Shown piece by piece: positions 1-10,462 of a DNA stretch of 64,000 bases. Under the pieces are notes generated by a model. The model ran no database searches, had not been told where the DNA came from, and was given only the letters and a program-made list of their open reading frames with translations. A program made the translations under genes and the position numbers. Within the stretch, counting starts at the first letter, position 1. Each line of letters begins with the position of its first letter. The DNA lies in assembly GCA_021464415.1 (NCBI GenBank), contig CM038466.1, positions 47,367,356-47,431,355 of the forward strand, in the 5' to 3' direction. The stretch is from Lonicera japonica (taxonomy: Eukaryota; Streptophyta; Magnoliopsida; Dipsacales; Caprifoliaceae).

Positions 1-480
1 GCAAATCCCTCCATGTCTACAACCTCACTCCACATCTTCTTCATCTTTCCTTTATTTTGGGCCCTGATGAATTCCTACCAGCAGACTTACCTGTACTGTG
101 TGTTTACACTTTACACCACCCTAACCCTAATCCTTGTCTTCTTGCCTTATTCCCCATTTCTTGCTTTGTTAGTGTAATTAATTTGTAACCCAATCCTTGC
201 CAGCTGAAGGAATTGACCAAATCCAAAGAGGTGGGGGTGACCATTTTTTCACATAATCAACATGGTTTAGTTTGTTGTCCAATTTTGTTTTGCATCATAA
301 CATGGTGTTACAAGTATAGGAAATATTGTTACTCTTTGGAGTGAATTGAGGGTTGATATGTAGTGATGATATCTATGTAATTTCTTTTGAGGTTTTAGGG
401 AATCTTGCTATATGATGTAAACCATAATTGAGTAGTGATGATATCTATGTAAACTCATAACCATCCACTTTTTGATATAG
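1..480. other. Intergenic, no gene recognised
   Basis: I see no coding signal in this stretch. The only structure I noticed is a 20-base direct repeat (TAGTGATGATATCTATGTAA) at 361-380 and 433-452. The left end could be the untranslated tail of a gene outside the window, but nothing here shows it. Confidence 0.5.
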
Positions 481-826
481 TTGAACTGTATGCGGGACAA
501 TGAAGCTGTTTCTTTCAGCTTCGTTATGGGCAAGCGTGCATCGAACTTATTTGGGCCTGTCTATTTCAGATATTGCTAACAATTGGGCTGCTGCTATCTC
601 TTTACACGTTTGATGGGTTTTTTTTTTTGGGAAGGGAACTGTTTTTGGGGAGCTGTTTTAGGACAGCTGTGTACCTTCCTGTTTGTGCTTTATTGTTAAT
701 TTCAGTGACCTGTTGAATTTTCGGTTTTTAGGGGTTGTTGGACTTCTGGTCCAGCGAGTCAGCTGTTTTGCTTGTATTGTTAAATATTTCTATCAAGAAG
801 TTTGCTTCTGATCACAAAAAAATGAA
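481..826 (+). mobile_element. Possible LINE 3' tail
   Basis: The right end of this stretch (about 745-826) has a T-rich run, a short stem (TCAAGAAGTTTGCTTCTGATC) and then a short A run. That arrangement is typical of the 3' untranslated tail of plant L1-type LINEs. No open reading frame is attached, so the call rests on the tail alone. It could also be chance low-complexity sequence. Confidence 0.3.
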
Positions 827-1659
827 TAAGGATAAAAGTAGAATAGGAGAGTTGTCTTGATAGTTGTATGATTACAATGACTCCCAAAGTGGGTATCTAT
901 AGGACTCGAAACTAGACCCTAGGATAACAATAAATGAAGGAAAAGTAAATACATAACTAAGGAAAGACTCCATAAATAAAATACCCTATCTATGGTATGT
1001 TTTGACCAAAGACAAATAAATAATGCCATAACTAATATAAATTCCATAAATAAAATACGCTCCGACAAATAATAAAATATTGATTTCCATCACATATGAA
1101 ATCTTTGGTGCCATATATTCCCGCTCCTACAATTTTCATTATCCCTCTTTTTTTAATAGCATTTCTCACTTTTTCTTTGTTGGTTTGTTTCATCACTTCT
1201 TGTTGATGGTTTTTTTGCCCTTTGTTAATAGTTGTTCATGACCTTGTGTTGTGTGTTCATTTGTTTTTGAGTAATAATACAATCCTGTGTTGGGAGGCGT
1301 TTACACCTCTCCTCTGGAACCTTAGTGGAGTTCGTATATTGTTTGTGGATGAGTGAAGGAATTCCTTTTATTAGTGAGTAGATGTATTTGCGGCATGTTG
1401 TGTTGAAGTTCTGATGAGGTTTAGTGTATGTGTGATGGATGATGAAGCACTCTTTGATTGGTGTAAAGTACACCTTGTGCGCGGCGCTCCTGTCATATGC
1501 TTTAAATATGCTAGCCTATTATTGTGTTTTTGTTTCAAGTTGGGCATGTTTTGGTAAGGTGGTGCAGCTTGTTGCTTTATTTGGATTGCCAGAACAACTT
1601 TGTTTTTAACCGATCTGTGTATGCTCACTTCACGGTTTCCTCTTCCGCGCCTTTCCATC
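827..1659. other. Intergenic, no gene recognised
   Basis: AT-rich sequence. Short frames on the minus strand around 1225-1661 look like chance ORFs: low-complexity composition and no recognisable domain. Confidence 0.5.
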
Positions 1660-2127
1660 ATTCTTCAGTTTGGAATCCAGTTTCATCAAATGCCGGCCTA
1701 TAATGTCAATTGTGATGGGGCTTTCTGCCCAAAGTCAAAAGGCTCTGCAATTGGGGTTACTCTTAGAAGCTCAGAGGGAATTCTTGACCACGATATGGGA
1801 AAGAAAGTGTGTTCTTCCTCAACTTGTGTCAGGGTCCCTAGCCATTAATGATGCTTGTGGTAATTGCTCGAAAATTTGAAGCTACACTCAGTGCGGGTGG
1901 AAAGTGACTATAGGGAAGTAATTGATCATTGTTCTAACAAGAAAGATCCTGCCTCGGATATTGTATGTATCATTGCTGACATCAGGTGTTTGGCATCAAA
2001 TTGGAGCAGTATTCTAGAACGTGGCCTGGGTGTCTGCCTAGGCGATGGGCAGTACCTAGCTGCGGTGATTAGTGTGTGGGCGTCAAAAAAATTGGACCAC
2101 CTCTATGCAGAAAACTCATCCACGTAA
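1660..2127 (+). pseudogene. LINE-type RNase H domain fragment, frameshifted
   Basis: The translation resembles the RNase H-like domain (RVT_3 type) found at the C-terminus of plant LINE ORF2 proteins and in related plant fragments. The first strand motif, NVNCDGAF, carries the first catalytic aspartate. It is followed by GSAIGV, then AINDAC, then SVRVESDYREVI with the later catalytic aspartate, and DIRCLA. The pieces lie in three frames: the first up to about 1800, the second about 1830-1879, the third about 1880-2127. At least two frameshifts are therefore needed, and the start and the reverse transcriptase part are absent. It is a dead fragment, not a host RNase H gene. Domain assignment is by motif recognition; the frameshifts are seen directly. 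Confidence 0.7.
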
Positions 2128-5100
2128 TCGCTCTAGGCCGCAGAGCATTTTGGCTTACTAGGAGTCTTCTTTTAAGAAAAAGACCAGGTTGAAAAAAGAT
2201 ATCTTTGGCTTGCCCAGTTTGTCTTGAAAAATTAAAACTGATGTTTCACAATGCAGTTGTACGAAGGATCTTTTTAAAATCAAAACGAAACCCAAACCAA
2301 ATCAAATTGTTCCTCTTCTCGTTGCACAAACCCTAGTGGTAGCGGTACCAATACCATCGTAGAAGAGAAATGGATGGTCTTCTTTCCTCGTGTTCTTGAG
2401 CGTCTAGGTTTCAATTTATTTTTCCTTTTTGTTCCCTATTTTTTTTTTCTTTCAACTATATAGTTTGAAGTATGGTGTTACTTTATGGTGTTTTGTTTTG
2501 ATTTGATTTTTCTTTCTTCCTTTTTCTTATGCTAGTAGAATTTAACTTGAAGTTAGTCGTATACTATTTGTGATTCTTCCATCATGTAGATTATTAATAA
2601 TATATATAGTCTGTTCTTATACGGACAGTCTGCACTTGATCCTAGCCGTATATATATATATATATAAAACAGTGATTACCTAATTGCCTTGGTTCTACTT
2701 GGTGCCTTTTAGAACATTGGATTGTAATTTGTGTTTATTTAGTTCGTAGCGGCGCATTGTGTGGCAAATCTTACTTTGAAAAGTGGCTTAGGGTTCTTAA
2801 ACCGTAGCTGTGCTTCTGTTTTGCCTTCGAGCCTGTTTTTGTTCAAAACAAATGTAAATGATCACTTCTCAACTAATTTAGATTAAAGAGTTTCTTATAA
2901 CTTGTAATGCAACTTCAATAGAAAATTGATAGTGTTTTAAGACGGTGTGTTTGATTGACACTGTAATTGAAAATTTTGTAGTTTACTGTTACATTGCTTT
3001 TATATTTTGATGCAAACTGACTGCAAACCAAAAAAATAGTCTGGTTGATTTAATTATACCAACCAAACAATTCAAAAGCTTTCATTGATACGGAAAACTT
3101 TTTACGTTGAAAACAACTCTAATGTGAACTTTCAACATATAAATACAAACTAAATGTGCGTAGAAAAAAAAATCATTTATCATTTCAATTTGTATATTTT
3201 TACAAAAACATACATCATCATTAAACTTCACAAAGAAAAGGTGCAGATTAATTATTATTTGCACATAGTTTTAAGGGTTGATAGTTTCATCGACTTTTTA
3301 GTTATTAATTTGATCTAACAAACATATTACAAATTAAATTTCTATCTATTTAGAGTGGTTACTAATTAGCAACTTCAGATTGTCAAAGGTTGCCATGTCA
3401 GTATCTTTTATGTTTTTGCTAAACCGGTTGGCTAAATATTAGGAAAACCAATGAATTCAAAATTTTAAATGTGCATATGGTTTAAAAGAAAATTTTAGGG
3501 TCGATTTATAAAAATTAAAAAATACTTGAAAAATAAATTGGAATAAGAAATGGGTAAATATAGGGGGCCAAGGGAACATGGGCACTGCTCCTATTTGGAT
3601 TTGGAAAATTTTTGTAGTAGGTATGGTATTTTAATATTTTTACAGGGACTTTTTTGTGAAATTCAAAATTGTGAGGTTTTTGTAAAAAATTTCAAACTCT
3701 GGGGTTTGATTTGTATTTGGTATTAGAGAATGATTGATTTTACCTTTGACCCCATTAATTATACAAAAACATATATAGACCTTCAAAATTTTAAATATTG
3801 CAGGTTTGCCTGTCATATAGAATGATTTCTATCAATTAATCATTTATATAAATAATTAAATGTCTAAAGTAATATCTATTTTTAGTTTGAAAGATCACTT
3901 AGACCCATATTCTATTTTTGAAATTTATCTTGTCTTCTCTCATTTTACTTGCTCTTTTAAATAAATAAAAGAAAGTTTCAAGTCTTTTCCTCCTAACTAC
4001 AAACAATGAGAATCCCCCAGACCCCTTAGAGAAAATGCATGAAATGTATGTATTAACTGTATTTGTTGAGAAATTTTTTTCTTAGCATTGAGTAAGTTAC
4101 AAAATAAAATATTGAAAATGAAGATGTCTTCCAATGTGTTCAAGATATCAAAGCTTAAAAGTCAAAACTTTTTATAACTTGTTTTCTTTTTCTTTTTTTT
4201 GTACATCTCATATACAATTTTTCGATGTTATTCTTCCTTGTAATTTCAAAGATTATTTACTATTAATCAACCCTCCACTAACTTTAAATCCTGCTTTCGC
4301 ATGTAGTTGTACTCAATGTTTTCTATACAAACTTATTTTTTCATTCACCATCCAATTTTTTCTTATTTCATATCAAACTAAAAAAATTATAAAACATTTT
4401 ATCACATTATGCATCTCATGAAAATTATTTTTTATTTTTTCACTCATTTTCAAAATTTCTTTATCAAATGAACCCTAATTAGTACTAAGTGCAGGAAGGA
4501 AATTTCTAAAGTTTGTCACCTTTCATTGATCTCCCTAATTTGATTGATAGTCAACACATCTATAGTAATTGAGTTACATGTGTTTAGGTGGCGTTTGTTG
4601 CTTGAAATTTCAATGTTGAATCTTAAAGCTAAAGATTCAATCTAAAATTGGAAATTGAATTTCGAAAAATTGTTTATTTTCTTTTCGGATGTCACATCTG
4701 AATAAGTGTTATTGTTTGAATCTATTTTGCTTGAATGCTAAATAAATGTTATTTAGACAATTCTACCTTTTTTTATTTTATCAAGGCAAAGTCTCATTGT
4801 AATAAAAGGTGTTCAGATCTAGGAGTGTTTGTTTTCACCTTTTAAGTCTAAATGGGGCTCCATTTAGAATAAGATGTGATAAAATGTCTTTGTTTGGTTA
4901 ATTTTTCCAGAGCTTATGAACTTTTGGATTTAAGTCATTCAAATGTAAAATTACCTCTGAATCTGAATCTGAACACTAAACACATAATCATTGTTTATTA
5001 CCAGCTTACCTCATACTTAACTCTATCGGTTATATCTTAAAAGACAAAAGATGGTTAAAATGGTTAAAATATAATATGCTTATTGTTTATTCAGTATTGC

Positions 5101-5694
5101 ATTCATATTTAGCACACATAATTTTTTTTAGAATTAGGGGTAGTTTGTTTTCTAATACTAAAACTCAGTTATGAATACTTAATGTAGAACAAAACATATG
5201 AAAAAATGTGTTTACTTATATTTGATTATGAATGGTAAACATATTCTTCTTTATAATTTTACCACTATTATTATGACATGCATCAATACCTAATGAATAA
5301 AAAGAACACGAGGCACACTTGAATAAAATTTCAATAAAATGAAATTTAGAAATTCATCGCAAGCTTTGCTTTTCAGTGATGAATTTTAATTTAATTCACC
5401 ATTAAGAGATAAGATAAACAAACAACAATTCTATCTTTTAATATTAAATAGGTTACTGATTTAGGATTCAAAATTCAGATTCATGCAATAAAAATATACG
5501 CGGGGATCAGAGGACAAATTAGACAATATATATTATTATATAAACTCGTGATCAATTTCAATCGCTTTGAAGTTACATCAAACTTTTTAATTGCCTTTTT
5601 ACCCTTGTACGACTTACTTTCTATAAATATGTATAAAATATATATATACTATAATATAAGGTAAAAAGTACCCACAATTTCAAGTTAGTAGCAT
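2128..5694. other. Long AT-rich intergenic stretch
   Basis: No gene recognised on either strand. A TA microsatellite lies at about 2649-2666. Around 4590-4620 and 5140-5155 there are GGCGTTTGTT / GTAGTTTGTTTT phrases of the kind seen at the ends of hAT-like non-autonomous elements, but I could not pair inverted ends or find a target duplication, so no element is called. Confidence 0.5.
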
Positions 5695-5900
5695 AAAATA
5701 AGGGAGCCGTTTACAACAATTTTTTATCTGTTTATACTTCACTTTTCATTTGCTAGATGACAAGCGAATAAGTGTATGCTATTCGCATCTTAAAGGTCGA
5801 GTACAAATTTGAAAATGCCTTACTCGACTTAAAGTATTGAGTATATAGATTTATACTCATTTGTCATCGGATAAATAACATTTTAATATTGATAAAAACT
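5695..5900. mobile_element. MITE-like repeat, copy 1
   Basis: This ~200-bp segment shares its start (AAAATAAGG..GTTTACA), its middle (ACTTCACTTTTCATT) and its end (TATACTC..TGTCATCGGATAAATAA) with the segments at 7137-7330 and 7364-7569. It looks like a degenerate copy of the same short non-autonomous element. Confidence 0.5.
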
Positions 5901-7136
5901 ATATTATATATATGAGTGTAATTGAATAATTTTGCATATACAGATGCACACGGACAATGGAGGTGGAAGCTTGTATGGTGTGTAGGATTCAATTATTTAT
6001 TATAGCCTCCATGTAGCCAAAATTTAGTTTAGATGGGGCCCACTTAGTATATGTGTTGTGCATTTCATAACATATATTTGAGTAAATGATTGGGTTGGTT
6101 TTATGCATACATGTTTTTATAGCATATTTGGATATGGGCTTAGTTAACTCCTTTGGGTTTTTATTGGGCCATTGTTCTTAGACCTGTTTTCATACCCTTT
6201 GTCCATGCCCATTGCTCAGTTCACTCCTTTAGATATGGCATCTCTAAGATTTTGATGTGTTTTTCATATCCAGGCCCACTATTTGTTACCCACCCCATGT
6301 AATCTTCTAAGTAAAAATCTTTCCTATATATACACTAGTATCCTCAATTTTTAGATCTAAGTATTGCTTTGAGTTTTTTTGTATTCATCCCCAAAATCGT
6401 ATCTTGATCGTAAAACCGGCCTTTATGCAAGCATAAATCATCACCATTAGTGTCATTCATTATTCTTTTGCACTCTCTACTTTTTATCCAACCTCCTTGA
6501 TCGTTTGTGATCATATTGCTCTTCGTTTATTTTTTTTATTTTTATTTTTTTGTTTATAAGGTTATATTCTGTGTGTATCCTTCAATTTTTTAGCCACCTA
6601 TGATCATTGCCCTTCAAACAATGTACTATTTTCAGATGCACGATAATTAAATAGATGTTGAATACGCACGTATTTCAATGATTTTTGTCAATTTGTTATT
6701 CATGTCAATATATCCTCACACCCATTTTACGATGTTAATTACACACATTTTTTTCTAGATGTTTATCAAAGTTTATTTTGTGTTTAGACATATTTGGAGT
6801 TCCATTTGATTGTTGGTAAGTTTAAAAAAATTTGTTATCTTGTTCTTGAATTTTGGATAGGAAGCTTTAGATTTAAAGTTTTGAATTCGGTTGTTATTTG
6901 TTAAGTTTTTATCCATATATTTATTTCATTTTTTCAATTTACTTTTGCATTATTTTTAAAAGGGGTAATTATGGAAACTATAATTAATTTAATTTTTATT
7001 TAATTGTTTATTATTTTGTCCTTGATCCAAAATTTGTCGTTTGAACAAAGGCAAACAAAAGTGTGTCCTCCTTTAGAAAGAAAATATGAAATTTGTCCTT
7101 CATAAAAGAAACCTCCTTTTTATTTGGTTATACTCT
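5901..7136. other. AT-rich intergenic stretch
   Basis: No gene, RNA or element recognised. T-rich tracts near 6528-6552 and 7010 are low complexity. Confidence 0.5.
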
Positions 7137-7330
7137 AATTTTTATTCGCTCGATAACAAAAGAATAAGTGAATGTTATCCGCTTCATAAAGATCGAGTAT
7201 AAACTTGAAAATGTTTTACTCAGGCTCATAAACATCGAGTATGTAGGTTTATACTCGCTTGTTATCAGATAAATAATATACACTTATTCATTATTATCGG
7301 ATAAATAAAAAATAGAGTATAGTTAAATAT
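7137..7330. mobile_element. MITE-like repeat, partial copy 2
   Basis: The segment shares a long stretch with copy 1: GAATAAGTGNATG, then AAAGNTCGAGTA, then TTTATACTCNNTTGTNATCNGATAAATAA. I see no clear terminal inverted repeat, so it is probably truncated by copy 3 next to it. Confidence 0.45.
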
Positions 7331-7363
7331 TTTTTAAAGCCCAAATAATGGCGGCCTAAAATA

Positions 7364-7569
7364 AGGTAGATGCTATTTACACTCCACAAAATATTTAATA
7401 ATACTTCACTTTTCATTCGCAGGACGACAAACAAGTAAAAGCTTCAATATCTTAGATACACTTACTCACTTGTTATCGACCAAATAATAAATACTTACTC
7501 ATCTATTATCAAATAAATAAAATATAAAATAAAACTAAATACTCGATGGTTTGCAAATAGCAACCACCT
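7364..7569. mobile_element. 206-bp MITE with 6-bp flanking duplication
   Basis: The left end AGGTAGATGCTATTTAC and the reverse complement of the right end AGGTGGTTGCTATTTGC are imperfect terminal inverted repeats. AAAATA is present on both sides (7358-7363 and 7570-7575) and may be the target-site duplication. Its internal sequence matches the repeats at 5695 and 7137, so this is the best-preserved of three local family members. The superfamily is not decided by what I can see. Confidence 0.65.
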
Positions 7570-7577
7570 AAAATAAA

Positions 7578-7961
7578 GGGTAAAAAACACTAAACCCCCT
7601 CCAACTATCACTTTTTTACACTAAACCCCCCATCTTTTAAAAGTGATACTAAACCCCCTAAACTATTAGATGTTATCACTTAACTCCCGAAATTACATAA
7701 ATGCCCTTGTAAATAAATGTCCTTTTATAAATTAGGGGGTAAAGTGTTAAGTTGTGATAGTTCAGGGGGGTTTAATGCCACAAAGTGATAGTTTGAGGTA
7801 GTTTAGTGTTTTTTACCCAACTTTGTACAAGGGCATTTATGTTATTTCGGGGGTTAAGTGATAACATCTAATAGTTTAGGGGGATTTAGTGTGACTTTAA
7901 AAAAATTAAAAGATTTAGTATAAAAAAATAATAGTTGAAAGGGGTTTAGTGTTTTTTACCC
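7578..7961. mobile_element. Mutator-like MITE with 9-bp target duplication
   Basis: The element begins GGGTAAAAAACACTAAACC and ends with its exact reverse complement GGTTTAGTGTTTTTTACCC. The inverted similarity continues well inward (AGTGATACTAAACCCCC, TTAGATGTTATCACTTAA and GGGCATTTATG phrases occur on both arms). The 9-base sequence TAAAATAAA lies immediately outside each end (7569-7577 and 7962-7970). A 9-bp duplication with long inverted arms is the hallmark of Mutator-like elements. It has no coding capacity. A further copy of the terminal phrase, GTTTAGTGTTTTTTACCC, lies inside at 7801-7818. Confidence 0.9.
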
Positions 7962-8066
7962 TAAAATAAACTCATGGGTTGCCATGGTGGCAAGTAAAAC
8001 AAAACCCCCCAACAAAGAAGGGTTTTAGGCTTAGTAGACTCAGTGCAAGAAAATGGAAACTGAACT

Positions 8067-10446
8067 TTGATTCCTAATTTTCCTACTCGACTTTTGCCTT
8101 TGCTTTTTCTGATGGCAACTGTGAGTACAGGATTGCTTCCTTCTAATCATATTCTTCTTCCAGACAATTCCTTCCCTAAATTACTTCCAACCCACAAATC
8201 CCCCACTTTTCCTTCAAAATTCAACTTTGAAACTTCACCGTCTAGAAGGAACCATGGCTTCAAACCCTCCTCAGTTTTGTCGAGCCAAATAAACCCATCT
8301 GCCCAATTAGTTCCAATACCTGAAAAATGCAAAAGATTATACTAATCAAGTCCCTAGAATGTTAAACATGGTTGATGATTGGCTTTCTTTGTTATATCAC
8401 TTTTGACAAAACCCGGAAATTTTCCTTATGATTGCAAACAGAATTCATGCTTACTTTTACGAAATTGGGTAAAATGGGGTCAAAGGATAATTTTGGTTAG
8501 GAATAAGATTGCAATGTTCTACTTGAAGAGACAAGGGCTTGTTGGATGATGCAAGGAAGTTGTTTGACGAAATGCCTGACAAGAACGCTGCCTTTGTGTG
8601 CTGCTTTGATTGGGTCGTATTCGAAGTCTGAGAAATGGGAGGAGCTTTTTGAGGTGTTGGGATTGATGCTTGATGATGGGATGCTACCTGACAAGTAAGT
8701 ATTGTACCGACGATTCTCAAAGCTTGCTCAGGCGGTTAAGTTATTGAGGAGTGGTAAGATGGCTTCATTGGCATGTTGTGAGGAAAGAGCTGGCCGCAGA
8801 TACTTTTTTTGGGAATGCTCTGATTGATTTGTATGCGAATCGTGGAGATTTGAGATATTCGCGAAGTGGTGTTTGATGTAATGCAGGAGAGGGATGTGGT
8901 TTCTTGGACTACCCTTGTTTCGGCTTACATGGGTGCTGGCCTTTTAGAAGAGGCAGAACATGTTTTTGATTCAATGCAATTGAACGGAGTGAAGCCTGAT
9001 GTGATAATCTTGGAATGCACTTGTATCTGGTTTTGCACAGAATGGAGAGATTCACTTCGCTTATCTTTGGAAGAGATGCAAGAGAAAGGGTTGAAGCCGA
9101 GGGTTACTTCTTGGAATGGAATTATTTCGGGTTGTGTTGATAATGGATATTTTGAAGATGCTTTGGATGTGTTTAGTGAGATGCTAAGATTTCCTCATAA
9201 TCCCAATGTTGTGACAATAGTGAGCATCCTACCAGCTTGTGCAGGCTTGAAAGCTTTAAAACTAGGCAAAACAATTCATGGTTATGCTATCAAAAGTGAT
9301 CTTTAAAGAAACATTTGTGTGGATGGATCATTGGTTGATATGTATTCCAAATGTGGCAGAAATGATTATGCGGAGAAAGTTTTTCATCGAGATAGAAACC
9401 AAGAAACACTGCTGTGTGGAACGAGATCATTGCAGCTTGTGTAAACACAGGGGAAATGGAGGCTGCATTGGGGCTTCTTAAATCTATGCAAAATGATGGC
9501 TTAAAACCTGAGAAGTATTACCTATAACACACTGCTTGCCAGGGATGCAAGAAATGGGAAAAGGAATGAGGCTTATGCACTACTATCTGATATGACACGG
9601 ATGGATGTGAAGCTAAATATTGTTTCTTTTAATGTTCTAATATCTGGTTTTCAACAATCTGGGCTTAGTCATGCAAAGCTCTAAAGTTGTTCCGAATCAT
9701 GTAATTACCATCCAACAATGGCTTTATTGATGAAAAACGTTTTGTGTTAGCAAAACCAAATACTATCACAAATACTGGCCGCACTTGCAGCTTGTGCTGA
9801 TCTAAATTTATTGTGTCAAGGGAAGGAAATACATGCATATGTTCTGAAGAATGATTTTTAGCCTAACATATTTGTATTGAGTGCGTTGGTTGATATGTAT
9901 GCAAAATGCCATGACATTGGTTCAGCAATTAAGATATTTTGGAAAATCGAGGACAAGAACACAGTTGCTTTGAATTCGGTTATTGCTGGCCATATTTACA
10001 ATTCGCAGCCTGAAGAAGCCCTTAAACTGTTTCATAAAATGCGTAGTGAAGGGGCTGAACCGAGTTCAATAACCAGGATGACACTTCTCCTAGCTTGTGG
10101 TGAAATGGGAGCTCTATCTGTGGGGAGACAGCTACATAGCTATATGTGGTAAACCAAATCTGATGAACTACACAATAAACTTTTATCAGCGGTTATAGAC
10201 ATGTACGCTAAATTTAATTGCATTTTGGATGCTAAATTGGTATTTGACTTTATAGTTAACAAAGATTTAGGCATGTGGAATTCAATGATCTCTGCCTATT
10301 CAGTTAATGGGATGGCCGAGAATGCTACTGCCTTGTTTCAACAAATGGAAATGTTAGGAATTGTGCCGGATAATAAAACCTTTGTTGCACTTCTCACGGC
10401 TTGTAACCCTGATGGTTTGGTAGATGAAGGGTGGTAATATTTTAAC
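8067..10446 (+). pseudogene. PPR protein gene, N-terminal and central part, decayed
   Basis: This is the body of a land-plant pentatricopeptide repeat gene of the PLS type, probably intronless and organelle-targeted when alive. Repeats are recognisable by LLDDARKLFDEMPDK (near 8540), DVVSWTTLVSAYMGAG (8893), VTSWNGIISGCVDNGYFEDA (9100), LKLGKTIHGYAIKSD (9256), LVDMYSKCG (9330), GKEIHAYVLKNDF (9820), LVDMYAKC (9886), LKLFHKMRSEGAEPSS (10021), and MWNSMISAYSVNGMAE (10273). The frame is broken many times: shifts near 8340-8880, 9030-9050, 9420-9490 and 9700-9780, plus in-frame stops such as after KSD (9304) and MW (10150). The N-terminal 90 residues (8067-8345) are Ser/Pro-rich, as expected of a transit region. 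The reading stops at W-stop-YFN, where a Helitron begins; the C-terminal piece resumes at 12.94 kb. The repeat family is certain; the exact orthologue is not. Confidence 0.88.
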
Positions 10447-10462
10447 CCGCACGATGTGCGGG
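10446..10462 (-). other. Helitron 3' terminal hairpin
   Basis: CCCGCAC-GAT-GTGCGGG forms a perfect 7-bp GC-rich stem with a 3-base loop in an AT-rich setting. A short GC-rich hairpin just inside the 3' end is a defining Helitron feature. On the minus strand a CTRR terminus should follow within about a dozen bases; only degenerate sequence (GTTAAAATATTACC) is present. Confidence 0.7.
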
